From positions 1,426,001 through 1,490,000 of the forward strand of contig NZ_AP014636.1 of NCBI RefSeq assembly GCF_001547935.1: 64,000 bases of DNA, given 5' to 3'. Position 1 is the stretch's first letter; each line of letters starts with the position of its first letter. Position numbers and translations under genes: made by a program. The DNA comes from Vibrio tritonius (GTDB taxonomy: Bacteria; Pseudomonadota; Gammaproteobacteria; Enterobacterales; Vibrionaceae). The notes beneath the pieces are model-generated. The model had not been told where the DNA came from. It searched no databases and was given only the letters and a program-made list of their open reading frames with translations. Shown piece after piece: positions 8,966-17,000 of this stretch.

Positions 8966-9282
8966 GACAAGGCTCCAATCAACTCTGCAAGATAGTGTGG
9001 TGGCGTGCCTTGAGGAATACTCAATTCGACGTTATTTACCATCAAAGTCATGTTGGCTACCCACGTCTGGGTCACCTTGCGACAGGTGGTTTTTTCAATA
9101 ATTTCGGCCTTAACGAAGCCACTCTGAGTTGGGGATGGGTTAACACTCAACTGCTGCCGCTTAGCGTAAAACGTCGATACGCTAATGTCGTGTTTTTGGC
9201 AAAAAGCTTGTTGTGTGAGCGAACTGGCTTGGCATTGCTCAATCAGCGAAAGCCATTCTTGGTCGGTGCGTCGTTTATTCAT
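8962..9282 (-). CDS. tnpA: IS66 accessory protein TnpA
   Basis: A 106-residue helix-turn-helix protein of the IS66 Orf1 family. The HTH is about residues 17-40 ([19 protein letters not shown]). The C-terminal part has [23 protein letters not shown], typical of the family. Start at ATG 9282, preceded by AGGAG 8 nt upstream, in place of the longer frame from 9315. It is the first gene of the tnpA-tnpB-tnpC operon, reading inward from the right end of the element. Confidence 0.92.
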   Translation of the reverse strand: MNKRRTDQEWLSLIEQCQASSLTQQAFCQKHDISVSTFYAKRQQLSVNPSPTQSGFVKAEIIEKTTCRKVTQTWVANMTLMVNNVELSIPQGTPPHYLAELIGALS

Positions 9283-9362
9283 GTCACATCTCCTTTGGAT
9301 TGGAGATGTGATCATAGAGTGGGCAAAGCCTGTTTAGAATGTGGGGTTTGTGGTGCGCTTAC

Positions 9363-9370
9363 GATAGATC
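9363..9370. repeat. Target-site duplication, right copy
   Basis: GATAGATC, the partner of 5528-5535. Confidence 0.9.
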
Positions 9371-10413
9371 GCATCAAAAACGTTGCTCAAGTGATTGAAG
9401 ACATCGCATCGCAAACAAACCTGCTAGCACTCAATGCCGCTATTGAAGCAGCTCGAGCGGGAGATTTAGGGCGAGGATTTGCAGTGGTCGCGGATGAAGT
9501 ACGCGCGCTCGCCGAACGTACTTCGCAGAGCACCGGGGAAGTGAGTCAAATCGTTGGACAAATTCTCACCGAAACTGGCGAGGTCACCAAAAATATTGAG
9601 GCGTTATCAAGCAAAGTAGCCAAAGGTACCGAAAACATTGAAGCGGTAGCGACTCAACTTAAAAACATTACTCATCAATCTCAGCAAGTCGAACATCAGG
9701 TGTCATCGATTAGCCAAGGGGTTGAGAGCAATCAAGACGGCTTGCACACCATCGCAAATTCCATTAACGAGGTGAAATCGGAACTGGCCTTAACTGACTC
9801 ACAGTTGGAAACACTGCAAAAAGAAGCTGAACATTTGATGTTAATGGCAGAACACAGCAACGCGGTACTCGTTGAGCATTACCATCAAAGCGTTCATTGG
9901 CCGTTTTATCAGTGGGCTTCACAACTTGCCAAACAAATTGGACAACAGTTTGAACAAGATATCCAGGCAGGGAAAATTACCCGCTCCGCCCTGTTTGACC
10001 GCAAACACGAACGTATAGCGGACACTAACCCAATCAAATATCACACCCAATTTGATCCATATTGCGATTCCGTTTTACCCACATTACAAGAACCGATATT
10101 GAAGCAGCATAATGACATCATCTATGCAATTGCCACTGACGACAAGGGATATGTACCAACGCACAATAATCAGTTTTGCCAGCCTCTAACGGGTAATCCT
10201 GAATTAGACATGGTAGGCAATAGAACCAAACGTATTTTTGGCGACCGAGTAGGACAACGCTGCGGCAGCCACACCCATATCATGCTTTTGCAGACTTATA
10301 AACGCGATACAGGAGAAGTGATGCACGACTTGTCTGTACCCATTTATGTGAATGGTGACCACTGGGGAGGCTTACGTATTGGCTATAAACCTCAACACAT
10401 CAGTTCATCTTAA
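9371..10413 (+). pseudogene. Chemoreceptor, 3' part, separated by IS66-family insertion
   Basis: C-terminal 347 residues of the receptor begun at 5031. It opens with [15 protein letters not shown] and the signalling tip [20 protein letters not shown] / [12 protein letters not shown], then the descending coiled coil. After it comes a C-terminal globular domain of roughly 150 residues with [26 protein letters not shown] and [11 protein letters not shown], which resembles a PAS/Cache-like cytoplasmic sensor. With no periplasmic domain in the 5' part, this C-terminal domain is the probable sensor, so the receptor would have monitored the cytoplasm. An open frame continues leftward into IS66 antisense to 8995, but that portion is not receptor sequence. 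Confidence 0.9.
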
Positions 10414-10422
10414 TGAAGGTGG

Positions 10423-10659
10423 CTATATCCCATAACCTTCTGGATAGTATTTACCAGGATTAGCCATAATACCGATTGTGTAACTCGACCGAGGCTCGTC
10501 GATTTTTTTATGTTGGTCTCTTATAAGACGTAATAAATAATCACCAATGTCCTGTTGAAATGTAGAATATTCATCTTCAGTTAGCTCAACGCTAATAAAT
10601 TTCAACGTAGCCCTCTCTCCTGTTACTGGCTGACAACAAGACTCGAGTAGCCCACTCAT
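10423..10659 (-). CDS. 78-residue hypothetical protein coupled to an XRE regulator
   Basis: Small acidic protein of unknown function with the sequence ISVELTEDEYSTFQQDIGDY and a C-terminal YTIGIMANPGKYYPEGY. Its ATG overlaps the stop codon region of the upstream XRE regulator by 4 bases, so the two are translationally coupled and probably act together. It has no signal peptide, membrane segment or recognised domain. It is convergent with the interrupted chemoreceptor, 10 bp away, and marks the left edge of an AT-rich accessory block. Confidence 0.75.
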   Translation of the reverse strand: MSGLLESCCQPVTGERATLKFISVELTEDEYSTFQQDIGDYLLRLIRDQHKKIDEPRSSYTIGIMANPGKYYPEGYGI

Positions 10660-11186
10660 GGTTGCATGTTTAATTTTTTTGCGTAACGCGAATTATGGCG
10701 AAATACAGTGTATTTAGGTACACGTAATGTACAAGTATTGTTGGTACCGATACTAATAAGGTCTAGTTTTTCCAAATCCCTAAGGGCGAGATACATCTCC
10801 GCTACTGTTTTTCCACGCATTTCTGCCAAGCGTTCGATATTTTGTTCAGCAAACACGCCATGCAGCAAATGATACATTTCAGGGTTTTCAGACATAGCTA
10901 TATCTTGTTTTTCATTATAATAATGTATCTTTGCCATATTCTTTTCGGCAGTAGAAAGAAGATCTGATAGCTGTATATTTAGTAAACTACAAATAGATGA
11001 CAGGCGCTCAAGGCTTAATTCTTGATGATTATTCAATGAGCGGGTGATTGTCTTCTCTGAAACACCTAAGTAATCGCTAAGGTGCTTGTAGCTAATGGAT
11101 TTTGTTTTCAATAGCCGTTTGATTTCATCCGCTACAAATGGATATATATCATGTTTCATATCAATGCTCATACAGTATGCTTTCAT
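10656..11186 (-). CDS. XRE-family DNA-binding regulator with C-terminal winged-helix-like domain
   Basis: 176 residues. The N-terminal helix-turn-helix of Cro/CI type spans residues about 15-75 (SYKHLSDYLGVSEKTITRSL, then LSLERLSSICSLLNIQLSDL). Residues about 95-176 (YHLLHGVFAEQNIERLAEM, VAEMYLALRDLEKLDLISIG) look like a second helical, MarR-like DNA or dimer domain. The ATG at 11186 has GGTGA 6 nt upstream. It is followed by the coupled 78-residue gene. Lying next to an exporter and a methyltransferase, it is a candidate controller of this block, but no target site was identified. Confidence 0.85.
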   Translation of the reverse strand: MKAYCMSIDMKHDIYPFVADEIKRLLKTKSISYKHLSDYLGVSEKTITRSLNNHQELSLERLSSICSLLNIQLSDLLSTAEKNMAKIHYYNEKQDIAMSENPEMYHLLHGVFAEQNIERLAEMRGKTVAEMYLALRDLEKLDLISIGTNNTCTLRVPKYTVFRHNSRYAKKLNMQP

Positions 11187-11301
11187 TTACTTTCACCATC
11201 TAGTTAAATCGCTATTTGGCGTGCTGGTTCCTACTTGAATCTAGACTGACTATCCATCGAAAGAAGAGGTCGCACTATTCTATATCTAATTGATTAACAG
11301 A

Positions 11302-12492
11302 TCATTCTCTCAAAGCCTTAATATTGAATGAATGTCTAATGTAGGCAATGCCCATGCTAACTAACACAAATCCTATACCATAACTGAAAGTTATATCTGG
11401 AGCAGTAAAATTCATCTCTATCAATAAACTAATCAACCCAAAAGAAAATGGTAGACAAACTTGGCTTGCAAAAACTGCCAAAGCAATGGTTTTACCTATT
11501 TGCTCTTTCGGGGATCTTTGTTGTAAGTTCGTTAAAATTGACACATTAATCCAAGAAACAATAAATCCAAACAAGAAATAAATCATCGAAGAAAAAATAT
11601 AACTTGTAGTTCTAGATAAGATTATTATTAAAATAGACAACATAATTGCTGCAGTAAATAAACTAACTTTTGATGAAATCTTTACCAACTGAGTAAATAA
11701 TGAGAAAGCAATAACACCTACACCATAAATAGCATTCAGAGAACCTATATATTTAGCACTACTACCGAAGTTAATTGCAGCTAAAAGGGGAGTTAAAACA
11801 ATAAGGACCCCAGTAAAAAAGAAACTCGTAGCCGCTAAAAAACCTAAATCTTGAACAAGGTTTAATTTATTTATTAAAGAAAATCCAGATAAAATACCTT
11901 TTACTGGATTCTCAACAATTTTATTACTGGGTACCGAATCAATCAGTAACAGTAAAGAGGTAAAAGAACAAATAATCAAAATAATAACAGTAGCAATGAG
12001 AGCATAAGTTAAAGAATATTTATCAATTAGAATTGATATAAGTAATGGACCAATGATCACTCCTAGTTGATTACATGCTGAAAAAATAGAATTGGCTTTA
12101 TGCAAGCTTTCGTGATTAACAAAATAAGGTAAGCACGAGTTTGCTGTTGGGATAAAAACAGCATCAAGTATTCCAAAGATAAATGAGATTATATACAGTT
12201 GATTAATAGTTAAACTATCAATATATGAAAAATAACTTGCTCCTAAGAGTAAAATCACCCTAGCAAAAGTAGTCCCAGATAGTAAAGCACGTTTACTATA
12301 CCTATCAGCTATATAACCACCAATCGGAATGAATATAACTTTTGGTAGAAAATTCACCGCCAGCAGGATCCCAACTAGTTCTGGGCTAGATAAAATATTA
12401 ATAGTTATATGCTGTTGTACTAACAGAAAACTCGATAAGGCAGTTGAGGATAGTAAATAGGCAAAGGAAAGATAATAAAACTTATTATTCAT
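11302..12492 (-). CDS. MFS efflux transporter
   Basis: 396-residue membrane protein with about 12 hydrophobic segments. The loop between helices 2 and 3 has the major-facilitator motif GGYIADRYSKR, and helix 5 has a GxxxGP-like signature (NQLGVIIGPLLISILID). Overall resemblance is to the macrolide-efflux-like (MFS_3) exporters, which export small molecules with protons. It is clearly more AT-rich than its flanking chromosomal genes and uses many ATA and TTA codons, which suggests horizontal acquisition. It diverges from the methyltransferase at 12789, sharing a 296-bp control region. The exported compound is unknown. Confidence 0.88.
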   Translation of the reverse strand: MNNKFYYLSFAYLLSSTALSSFLLVQQHITINILSSPELVGILLAVNFLPKVIFIPIGGYIADRYSKRALLSGTTFARVILLLGASYFSYIDSLTINQLYIISFIFGILDAVFIPTANSCLPYFVNHESLHKANSIFSACNQLGVIIGPLLISILIDKYSLTYALIATVIILIICSFTSLLLLIDSVPSNKIVENPVKGILSGFSLINKLNLVQDLGFLAATSFFFTGVLIVLTPLLAAINFGSSAKYIGSLNAIYGVGVIAFSLFTQLVKISSKVSLFTAAIMLSILIIILSRTTSYIFSSMIYFLFGFIVSWINVSILTNLQQRSPKEQIGKTIALAVFASQVCLPFSFGLISLLIEMNFTAPDITFSYGIGFVLVSMGIAYIRHSFNIKALRE

Positions 12493-12625
12493 TAAGTATG
12501 GGATATCGGTCTAATAATATATTTCAACGATAGTAATACAATTTGGAGTGAAAATTAAATGTATATCTTGATGGACTACTTGCGTCCCACACCAGGACAA
12601 TAAGCGTCCGTGTTAGATAACATTA

Positions 12626-12654
12626 TTGACCGTGTTGATATTCATGAGTAACCT
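12626..12654 (+). promoter_or_regulatory. Possible promoter for the mini-ORF/methyltransferase unit
   Basis: TTGACC and TAACCT separated by 17 bp. The -35 is close to consensus and the -10 is weak. It lies about 50 nt upstream of the first mini-ORF at 12706. Confidence 0.4.
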
Positions 12655-12705
12655 TTTTTGTGCTAACACAAGTTAGCTAAATCAATGAAATAAAAGGGTA
12701 AAATC

Positions 12706-12735
12706 ATGAACAACGTAATTCGCAATGTAATCTAA
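12706..12735 (+). CDS. Nine-codon mini-ORF (MNNVIRNVI)
   Basis: ATG with an AAGGG ribosome site 7 nt upstream, nine codons, then TAA. It lies between a plausible promoter and a pair of hairpins (ATCTAT TGT ATAGAT at about 12733-12747 and a stronger one at 12760-12779) ahead of the methyltransferase. It could be a translational-attenuation leader, like those in front of some antibiotic-resistance methyltransferase genes; the RNV triplet also occurs, from memory, in the ErmBL stalling peptide. It could instead be the precursor of a tiny secreted peptide, or chance. No expression evidence is available. Confidence 0.35.
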   Translation: MNNVIRNVI

Positions 12736-12759
12736 TCTATTGTATAGATATTAGGAGTG

Positions 12760-12779
12760 GAGGTGGCTAGTGCCGCCTC
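12760..12779 (+). promoter_or_regulatory. Hairpin ahead of the methyltransferase
   Basis: Eight-pair stem GAGGTGGC / GCCGCCTC (one G-U) with a TAGT loop, followed by ATTTTGG. The left arm includes Shine-Dalgarno-like GGAGG, so folding would sequester it. It sits 9 nt before the methyltransferase ATG. It could act as an attenuator or a weak terminator. Confidence 0.5.
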
Positions 12780-12792
12780 ATTTTGGTTATGA
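12763..12792 (+). CDS. Second nine-codon mini-ORF overlapping the methyltransferase start
   Basis: GTG start with GGAG 5 nt upstream, encoding (M)ASAASFWL, then TGA at 12790-12792. The stop overlaps the methyltransferase ATG as ATGA. The methyltransferase itself has no ribosome site at normal distance, so ribosomes finishing this mini-ORF are the simplest source of initiation. Whether the peptide matters is unknown. The frame passes through the hairpin at 12760-12779. Confidence 0.35.
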   Translation: MASAASFWL

Positions 12793-13619
12793 AAAAAATA
12801 ATAAGTAAACTTTTTAGTGAAGAAATTGATGATTCTCTATTGTTTAAATACGATGATGAAGAATTTAGCAAATTAATGCTTATTGAGCATCTAGATCAAA
12901 ATAGTTTTGGTGCATCTAGAGCTAGATCTTTTATTAAAAGAGAAGTCGAGTTCATTAGTAAAGTTTTTAGCGAACTAAACATCGGACGTAATTTGCTCGA
13001 CATTGGCTGTGGCCCAGGTTTCTATTGTGACGATTTTAATTACTCTGGATACTCGTGTGACGGTGTTGACATGTCACCTTCGGTAATCGAATTTGCTAAA
13101 AATAATATCAGAGATAGTCAATTTCATTGTTGTAAGATCCAAGAATTGATATCCCAAAAAAAATATGATGCAGCATTGGTTTTGTTCGGATTACTGAATG
13201 AAATTGAAGATGCTGATTCTTTTATTTCTTCGACTTCTAAACATATAAAAGGTGATGGTTATCTTGTTCTTGAGGTCATGCATCCTCATTTTTTTAATTC
13301 TCTGGTATCTGAGTCTATCAATGTTTCTGGCCGAGAAACACCATCTTGTTTTTCTAAAAGTTCACATGTGAGAGTTACAAAGCGTTTCTTTTCAAAAGAA
13401 CGAGACTGTCTAGTCAACCGTAGCATGGTAGTTGATGATAATGGCATGATGAAACTCTATGAATCACACTTCACTTGTTATGATTTAGAAAAAGCAACGA
13501 GGCTGTTAGAAAGTAATGGCTTTATGGATGTACAATGTGTTCAAAGCCCTCAAACTGGTGAGTTCTCTTATGAGAGCTATTACCATTACATCATCGCAAA
13601 AAAACGACCTCTAGATTGA
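12789..13619 (+). CDS. Class I SAM-dependent methyltransferase
   Basis: 276 residues. The Rossmann-type SAM fold has motif I LLDIGCGPGFY (residues about 70-80), motif II GVDMSPSVIEFAKNN, motif III ALVLFGLLNEIEDADSF and a post-motif GDGYLVLEVMHPHFF. It belongs to the broad Methyltransf_25/11 group that acts on small molecules. It lacks the NPPY/NPPF signature of DNA, rRNA-adenine or glutamine methylases, so it is not an Erm enzyme. I take ATG 12789; a TTG two codons earlier is also open. AT-rich like the exporter beside it. The substrate is unknown. Its translation probably depends on the overlapping mini-ORF and hairpin upstream. Confidence 0.85.
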   Translation: MKKIISKLFSEEIDDSLLFKYDDEEFSKLMLIEHLDQNSFGASRARSFIKREVEFISKVFSELNIGRNLLDIGCGPGFYCDDFNYSGYSCDGVDMSPSVIEFAKNNIRDSQFHCCKIQELISQKKYDAALVLFGLLNEIEDADSFISSTSKHIKGDGYLVLEVMHPHFFNSLVSESINVSGRETPSCFSKSSHVRVTKRFFSKERDCLVNRSMVVDDNGMMKLYESHFTCYDLEKATRLLESNGFMDVQCVQSPQTGEFSYESYYHYIIAKKRPLD

Positions 13620-13620
13620 A

Positions 13621-13657
13621 CACTACTGCATACTAATTATTCTCCAATTAGGTAGTG
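13621..13657 (+). terminator. Hairpin after the methyltransferase
   Basis: CTAATT / AATTAG inner stem plus CACTAC / GTAGTG outer stem with a 6-nt bulge, immediately after the stop codon. A second hairpin lies at 13691-13719 (ACGCTCAAC / GTTGGGCGT) followed by TTTTA. The rest of 13660-13930 shows no gene. Confidence 0.5.
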
Positions 13658-13930
13658 GTATTGTTCATTGTTAATCTAGAATACCAAGATACGCTCAACA
13701 CTCTTGATAAGTTGGGCGTTTTACTGTTTAGGGCTCTAATTTTTGCTTTTTCTCTATTTTCGCGTATTTAGCTGTTGGTACTTATAAATCGCTTTACTGC
13801 TTGTCAGCCTCTTTGTTTTAAGGCAATCTGAATCCCTCTTTTGCTCAAATTCCACCCATCTTATCTTCGATCCTAGCCCTTTGTTCGGGTAAGAAAGCAG
13901 TTCGTTAGATGGGTATACTAAGGATTCAGT

Positions 13931-14851
13931 ATGTCTTTTCGCGATAAACTATTGGCTTTGGCCATTGTCATCGTCTGGGGAGTCAACTTTGTGGTGATCA
14001 AAGTTGGGTTGCAAGGAATGCCACCGCTCCTTCTCGCCGGATTACGCTTTGCTTTTGTTGCTTTTCCGGCCATCTTATTTATTAAACGCCCTAAATTACC
14101 TTTTAAATGGCTACTTCTTTACGGGCTCACCATCAACTTTGGGCAATTTGCCTTGCTATTCTGGGCATTAAAACTCGGAATGGCTGCTGGTTTAGCATCA
14201 TTAATATTGCAAGTACAAGCATTTATTACCGTATTTCTTGGTGCCTTGCTGCTTAAAGAAAAGATCAAAGTTCATAATTTAATCTCCATCGCCATTGCAG
14301 CACTTGGGATCTATATGTTAGCAACCGCTCAGACACAAACCGCAGCAAGCCTTTCTTGGTTTACATTAGTGCTGGTCATTGGTGCTGCCAGCGCTTGGGC
14401 ATTTGGTAATATCACCAATAAAGTGATTATGGCTAAACACACTGTGCCTACCATGTCACTTGTGGTTTGGAGCGCACTTGTGCCTACTTGTGCTTTTGCT
14501 ATTTCCTCAATGGTCTTTGAAGGCAGCGACTTGATTGTGCAATCATTAGTACAGATAAAATGGCACAATATTTTGGCCCTAGCCTACCTATCCTACCTTG
14601 CCACTATTGTCGGCTATGGTGGGTGGAGTTACCTACTTAGCCGTTATGAAACCTCTTTGGTTGCACCGCTCTCTTTGCTGGTGCCCGTGTTCGGTTTGTT
14701 AAGTGCGATGATCCTACTTGATGAGCACTTATCACTACATCAAGTGATTGGCGTTATTATTATTGCTATCGGATTGATCTTTAACGTATTTGGCTCTCGC
14801 TGGTTCGCCAATCGTAAGCCCGTTCGTTCCGCTGCCTCATCAAGTAAATAA
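13931..14851 (+). CDS. eamA: EamA-type cysteine/O-acetylserine exporter
   Basis: 306-residue drug/metabolite transporter with ten membrane helices in two EamA repeats. Similarity to E. coli EamA (YdeD) is strong along the whole length: VWGVNFVVIKVGLQGMPPLLLAG near the N terminus, the SWFTLVLVIGAASAWAFGNI region, and VAPLSLLVPVFGLLSA in the second repeat. The E. coli protein exports cysteine-pathway metabolites. Start ATG 13931 has AAGGA 7 nt upstream. It is convergent with the TetR-family gene 28 bp away, so the two are probably not co-regulated by simple divergent control. Confidence 0.88.
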   Translation: MSFRDKLLALAIVIVWGVNFVVIKVGLQGMPPLLLAGLRFAFVAFPAILFIKRPKLPFKWLLLYGLTINFGQFALLFWALKLGMAAGLASLILQVQAFITVFLGALLLKEKIKVHNLISIAIAALGIYMLATAQTQTAASLSWFTLVLVIGAASAWAFGNITNKVIMAKHTVPTMSLVVWSALVPTCAFAISSMVFEGSDLIVQSLVQIKWHNILALAYLSYLATIVGYGGWSYLLSRYETSLVAPLSLLVPVFGLLSAMILLDEHLSLHQVIGVIIIAIGLIFNVFGSRWFANRKPVRSAASSSK

Positions 14852-14879
14852 CCTGCAAAAACGAAAAAGCAGCTCCGTG

Positions 14880-15470
14880 CTAAAGCATGGTCAATATTTC
14901 CGATTGAGCGTTTTCTAATAGACGCTGCTGCTCTTGTTCATCGGTGATCATTTTAGCAATGGTCACCGCACCGACAAGTGCTGCCATAATGGCCCGTGCT
15001 TTGTCACTTACGGTATCGGGCGTTAATTCAACTTTACGAATTCGGCCGAGCGCCCAAATGCGTTTTTCTAGCATCATTTTTACATTCTCATAGGAACGCT
15101 GAAATAAAATTCGCACTTGTTCGTTATCCGTACCCGATTCGTTAAATAGCACAACTTCCGGTCCCAACCTTTCTGTCGTCGACTGATTAAGCCCCCAATA
15201 ATTGGTCACAAGGGCCTTTAGCTTATTTATGCTTAGTGGGCTTTTGACCAATCTAGCTTGACGACTGTCTGCAAGTAATTCAGAAAAACAAGCCTCATAA
15301 AGTGCTTCTTTTGATTTAAAGTGCGCATAAAATGCACCATGAGTTAAACTCGCCTGCTTCATTACTTCACCAATCGATATTTTCTTAAATCCATAACGGG
15401 AAAATAAGTCTTTGGCCGATTGCACTATCTTATTACGAGACTTTTCCTTGTGGCTTTTGTCGTATGGCAT
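14880..15470 (-). CDS. TetR/AcrR-family transcriptional regulator
   Basis: 196 residues. The N-terminal TetR helix-turn-helix covers residues about 10-55 (IVQSAKDLFSRYGFKKISIG, THGAFYAHFKSKEALY). The C-terminal all-helical ligand and dimer domain resembles the YcdC-like group in general form. The start at 15470 has GGAGG 6 nt upstream and replaces a longer frame from 15482. It diverges from the ketoacyl synthase at 15665 across a 194-bp region and probably represses that gene and/or itself. The inducer is unknown. Confidence 0.88.
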   Translation of the reverse strand: MPYDKSHKEKSRNKIVQSAKDLFSRYGFKKISIGEVMKQASLTHGAFYAHFKSKEALYEACFSELLADSRQARLVKSPLSINKLKALVTNYWGLNQSTTERLGPEVVLFNESGTDNEQVRILFQRSYENVKMMLEKRIWALGRIRKVELTPDTVSDKARAIMAALVGAVTIAKMITDEQEQQRLLENAQSEILTML

Positions 15471-15664
15471 AGTTTCCTCCATTACATACCAATAACGTTG
15501 AATTAAAATCCCCTTTCTTCCGTTATTGGACTTAACCTGAACTCGTTAACAAGAAACCGAATTCTGCATCATAAGGTCATTTGAGCCTAATATATTATCT
15601 TGATCATATTATGGCGAATGATACGTTTCGAACTAACAATAACATGTTCAATACGGAGAGCATA

Positions 15665-16930
15665 ATGAACTCACCAATCGTAATAACAGGCATGGGCATC
15701 ATTAGTCCACTTGGCTGTCAGCTTGATGTCGTTTGGGAACGACTTATCGCTTCAAAATCAGGCATTGTTAGTATCAATCATTTCCCCACTGAAGACCTTC
15801 CAGTCACCGTCGCAGGACAAGTACCCACCATAGATCAAGACTCCATCGGTGGATTTGACGTTGATAACTATATTGAAAAAAAAGAACAGAAGAAATTAGA
15901 CCGTTTCACCATGTTTGCGCTTGCGGCTGCACAACAAGCGCTAACTCAAGCTAATTGGTTTCCGCAAGATGTTGCAGACCAAGAAGCAACCGCAACAATT
16001 ATCGGTTCGGGGATTGGTGGTTTTCGCACGATCACCCAAGCGCAAGAAACCATGAAATCCCGTGGCTACAAAAAATTGTCTCCTTTTACGGTTCCCGCCT
16101 TTCTAGCCAATTTGGCGGCAGGAAACATCTCCATTAAATACGGGTTTAAAGGCCCCATTGGTTGCCCGGTGACCGCCTGCGCAGCCGGTGTTCAAGCGAT
16201 TGGTGATGGCATGCGCATGATTCGCAATGGCGAAGCAGAAGTGGCCGTCGTCGGAGGTGCTGAAGCCTGTATCGACCCTTTATCACTAGCCAGTTTTAAC
16301 GCGTTAAAAGCGTTATCAACCAACACAGAACCTCAAACCGCTTCTCGTCCATTTGATCAAGACCGCAACGGTTTTGTCATGGGGGAAGGCTCTGGTGTAT
16401 TAGTGATTGAAACTCTCGAACATGCACTTAAACGCGGTGCAAAACCGTTAGCCATCATCAGTGGCTATGGCACCAGTAGCGATGCACATCATATTACCGC
16501 TGGACCTGAAGATGGTTCAGGTGCTGCACATGCTATTCGCCGTGCACTTCGCTCCGCAGATTTGACTATTGAAGATATCGATTACGTGAATGCTCATGCC
16601 ACTTCAACCCCAGTGGGTGACAACGCGGAAATCGCCAGCCTACGCAATGTGTTTGGCGCGCATTTACCCAAGGTTCCTATTTCTGCGACCAAATCCGCAA
16701 CGGGTCATTTACTCGGTGCGGCTGGTGGTGTGGAAAGTATCTTCACTGCCATGGCGGTTATTCATGGCGTGATACCTGCGACGCAAAACCTTGAACATGT
16801 AGATGAATCGATGCAAGACTTAGATTTAGTACCATTACAAGCTCGCCATCAGCCAGTATCTCACGCATTGTGTAATGGATTTGGCTTCGGTGGTGTAAAT
16901 GCCGCGGTACTCATTAGCCGTTATGAATAA
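15665..16930 (+). CDS. Beta-ketoacyl-ACP synthase II-type condensing enzyme
   Basis: 421-residue FabF-family thiolase-fold enzyme that condenses acyl groups with malonyl-ACP. The active-site Cys is in PVTACAAGVQAI, and the two histidines are in NAHATSTPVGD and TKSATGHLLGAAGG. The closing GFGFGGVNAAVL is also typical. ATG 15665 has GGAGAG upstream and gives the standard FabF length; the upstream frame from 15581 would add 28 unlikely residues. It stands outside a fatty-acid biosynthesis operon and is divergent from a TetR regulator, so it is probably a second, conditionally expressed FabF rather than the housekeeping enzyme. Confidence 0.9.
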   Translation: MNSPIVITGMGIISPLGCQLDVVWERLIASKSGIVSINHFPTEDLPVTVAGQVPTIDQDSIGGFDVDNYIEKKEQKKLDRFTMFALAAAQQALTQANWFPQDVADQEATATIIGSGIGGFRTITQAQETMKSRGYKKLSPFTVPAFLANLAAGNISIKYGFKGPIGCPVTACAAGVQAIGDGMRMIRNGEAEVAVVGGAEACIDPLSLASFNALKALSTNTEPQTASRPFDQDRNGFVMGEGSGVLVIETLEHALKRGAKPLAIISGYGTSSDAHHITAGPEDGSGAAHAIRRALRSADLTIEDIDYVNAHATSTPVGDNAEIASLRNVFGAHLPKVPISATKSATGHLLGAAGGVESIFTAMAVIHGVIPATQNLEHVDESMQDLDLVPLQARHQPVSHALCNGFGFGGVNAAVLISRYE

Positions 16931-16977
16931 GGTAAAATCAGGGTTAAACGTGTAATTCGAAAAGACTAACCTACAAT

Positions 16978-17000
16978 AAAGCCGGACACGGTCCGGCTTT
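16978..17000. terminator. Bidirectional terminator
   Basis: Ten-pair stem AAAGCCGGAC / GTCCGGCTTT with a 3-nt loop. It serves the synthase and the convergent binding-protein gene. Confidence 0.85.

Larger units (their letters stand above)
5536..9362 (-). mobile_element. IS66-family insertion sequence, itself interrupted
   Basis: The element starts GTAAGCGCCCC at 5536 and ends with GCGCTTAC at 9362, giving imperfect terminal inverted repeats that begin GTAAGCGC. It is flanked by the 8-bp duplication GATAGATC. It carries the three genes of the family on the minus strand: tnpA (8962-9282), tnpB (8612-8965) and tnpC (two parts). Total span 3827 bp; subtracting the 1434-bp inner element leaves about 2.4 kb, the usual IS66 size. 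Because tnpC is split, this copy should not move by itself unless another copy supplies the transposase. Confidence 0.92.

Noticed and set aside
8995..9370. N-terminal 125 codons of a long frame joined to the chemoreceptor C-terminus
   Set aside because: This part is the antisense of IS66 tnpA/tnpB and the element's right end; it is not receptor sequence, and no ribosome site is evident. Only 9371-10413 is annotated.
12570..12620. Integron attC-like or IS-end sequence with GCGTCC repeats
   Set aside because: GTTAGAT resembles half of an attC core site, but no matching partner site or integrase-type cassette structure was found; two short direct repeats are not enough.
12789..13619. Erm-type rRNA methyltransferase
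   Set aside because: It lacks the adenine-N6 signature motif and the KsgA/Erm arrangement; it belongs to the broad small-molecule methyltransferase group.
10423..13660. Complete microcin C-type cluster
   Set aside because: A mini-ORF, exporter and methyltransferase are present, but there is no ThiF-like adenylating enzyme (MccB), and the mini-ORF does not end in Asn. Only a general resemblance remains.
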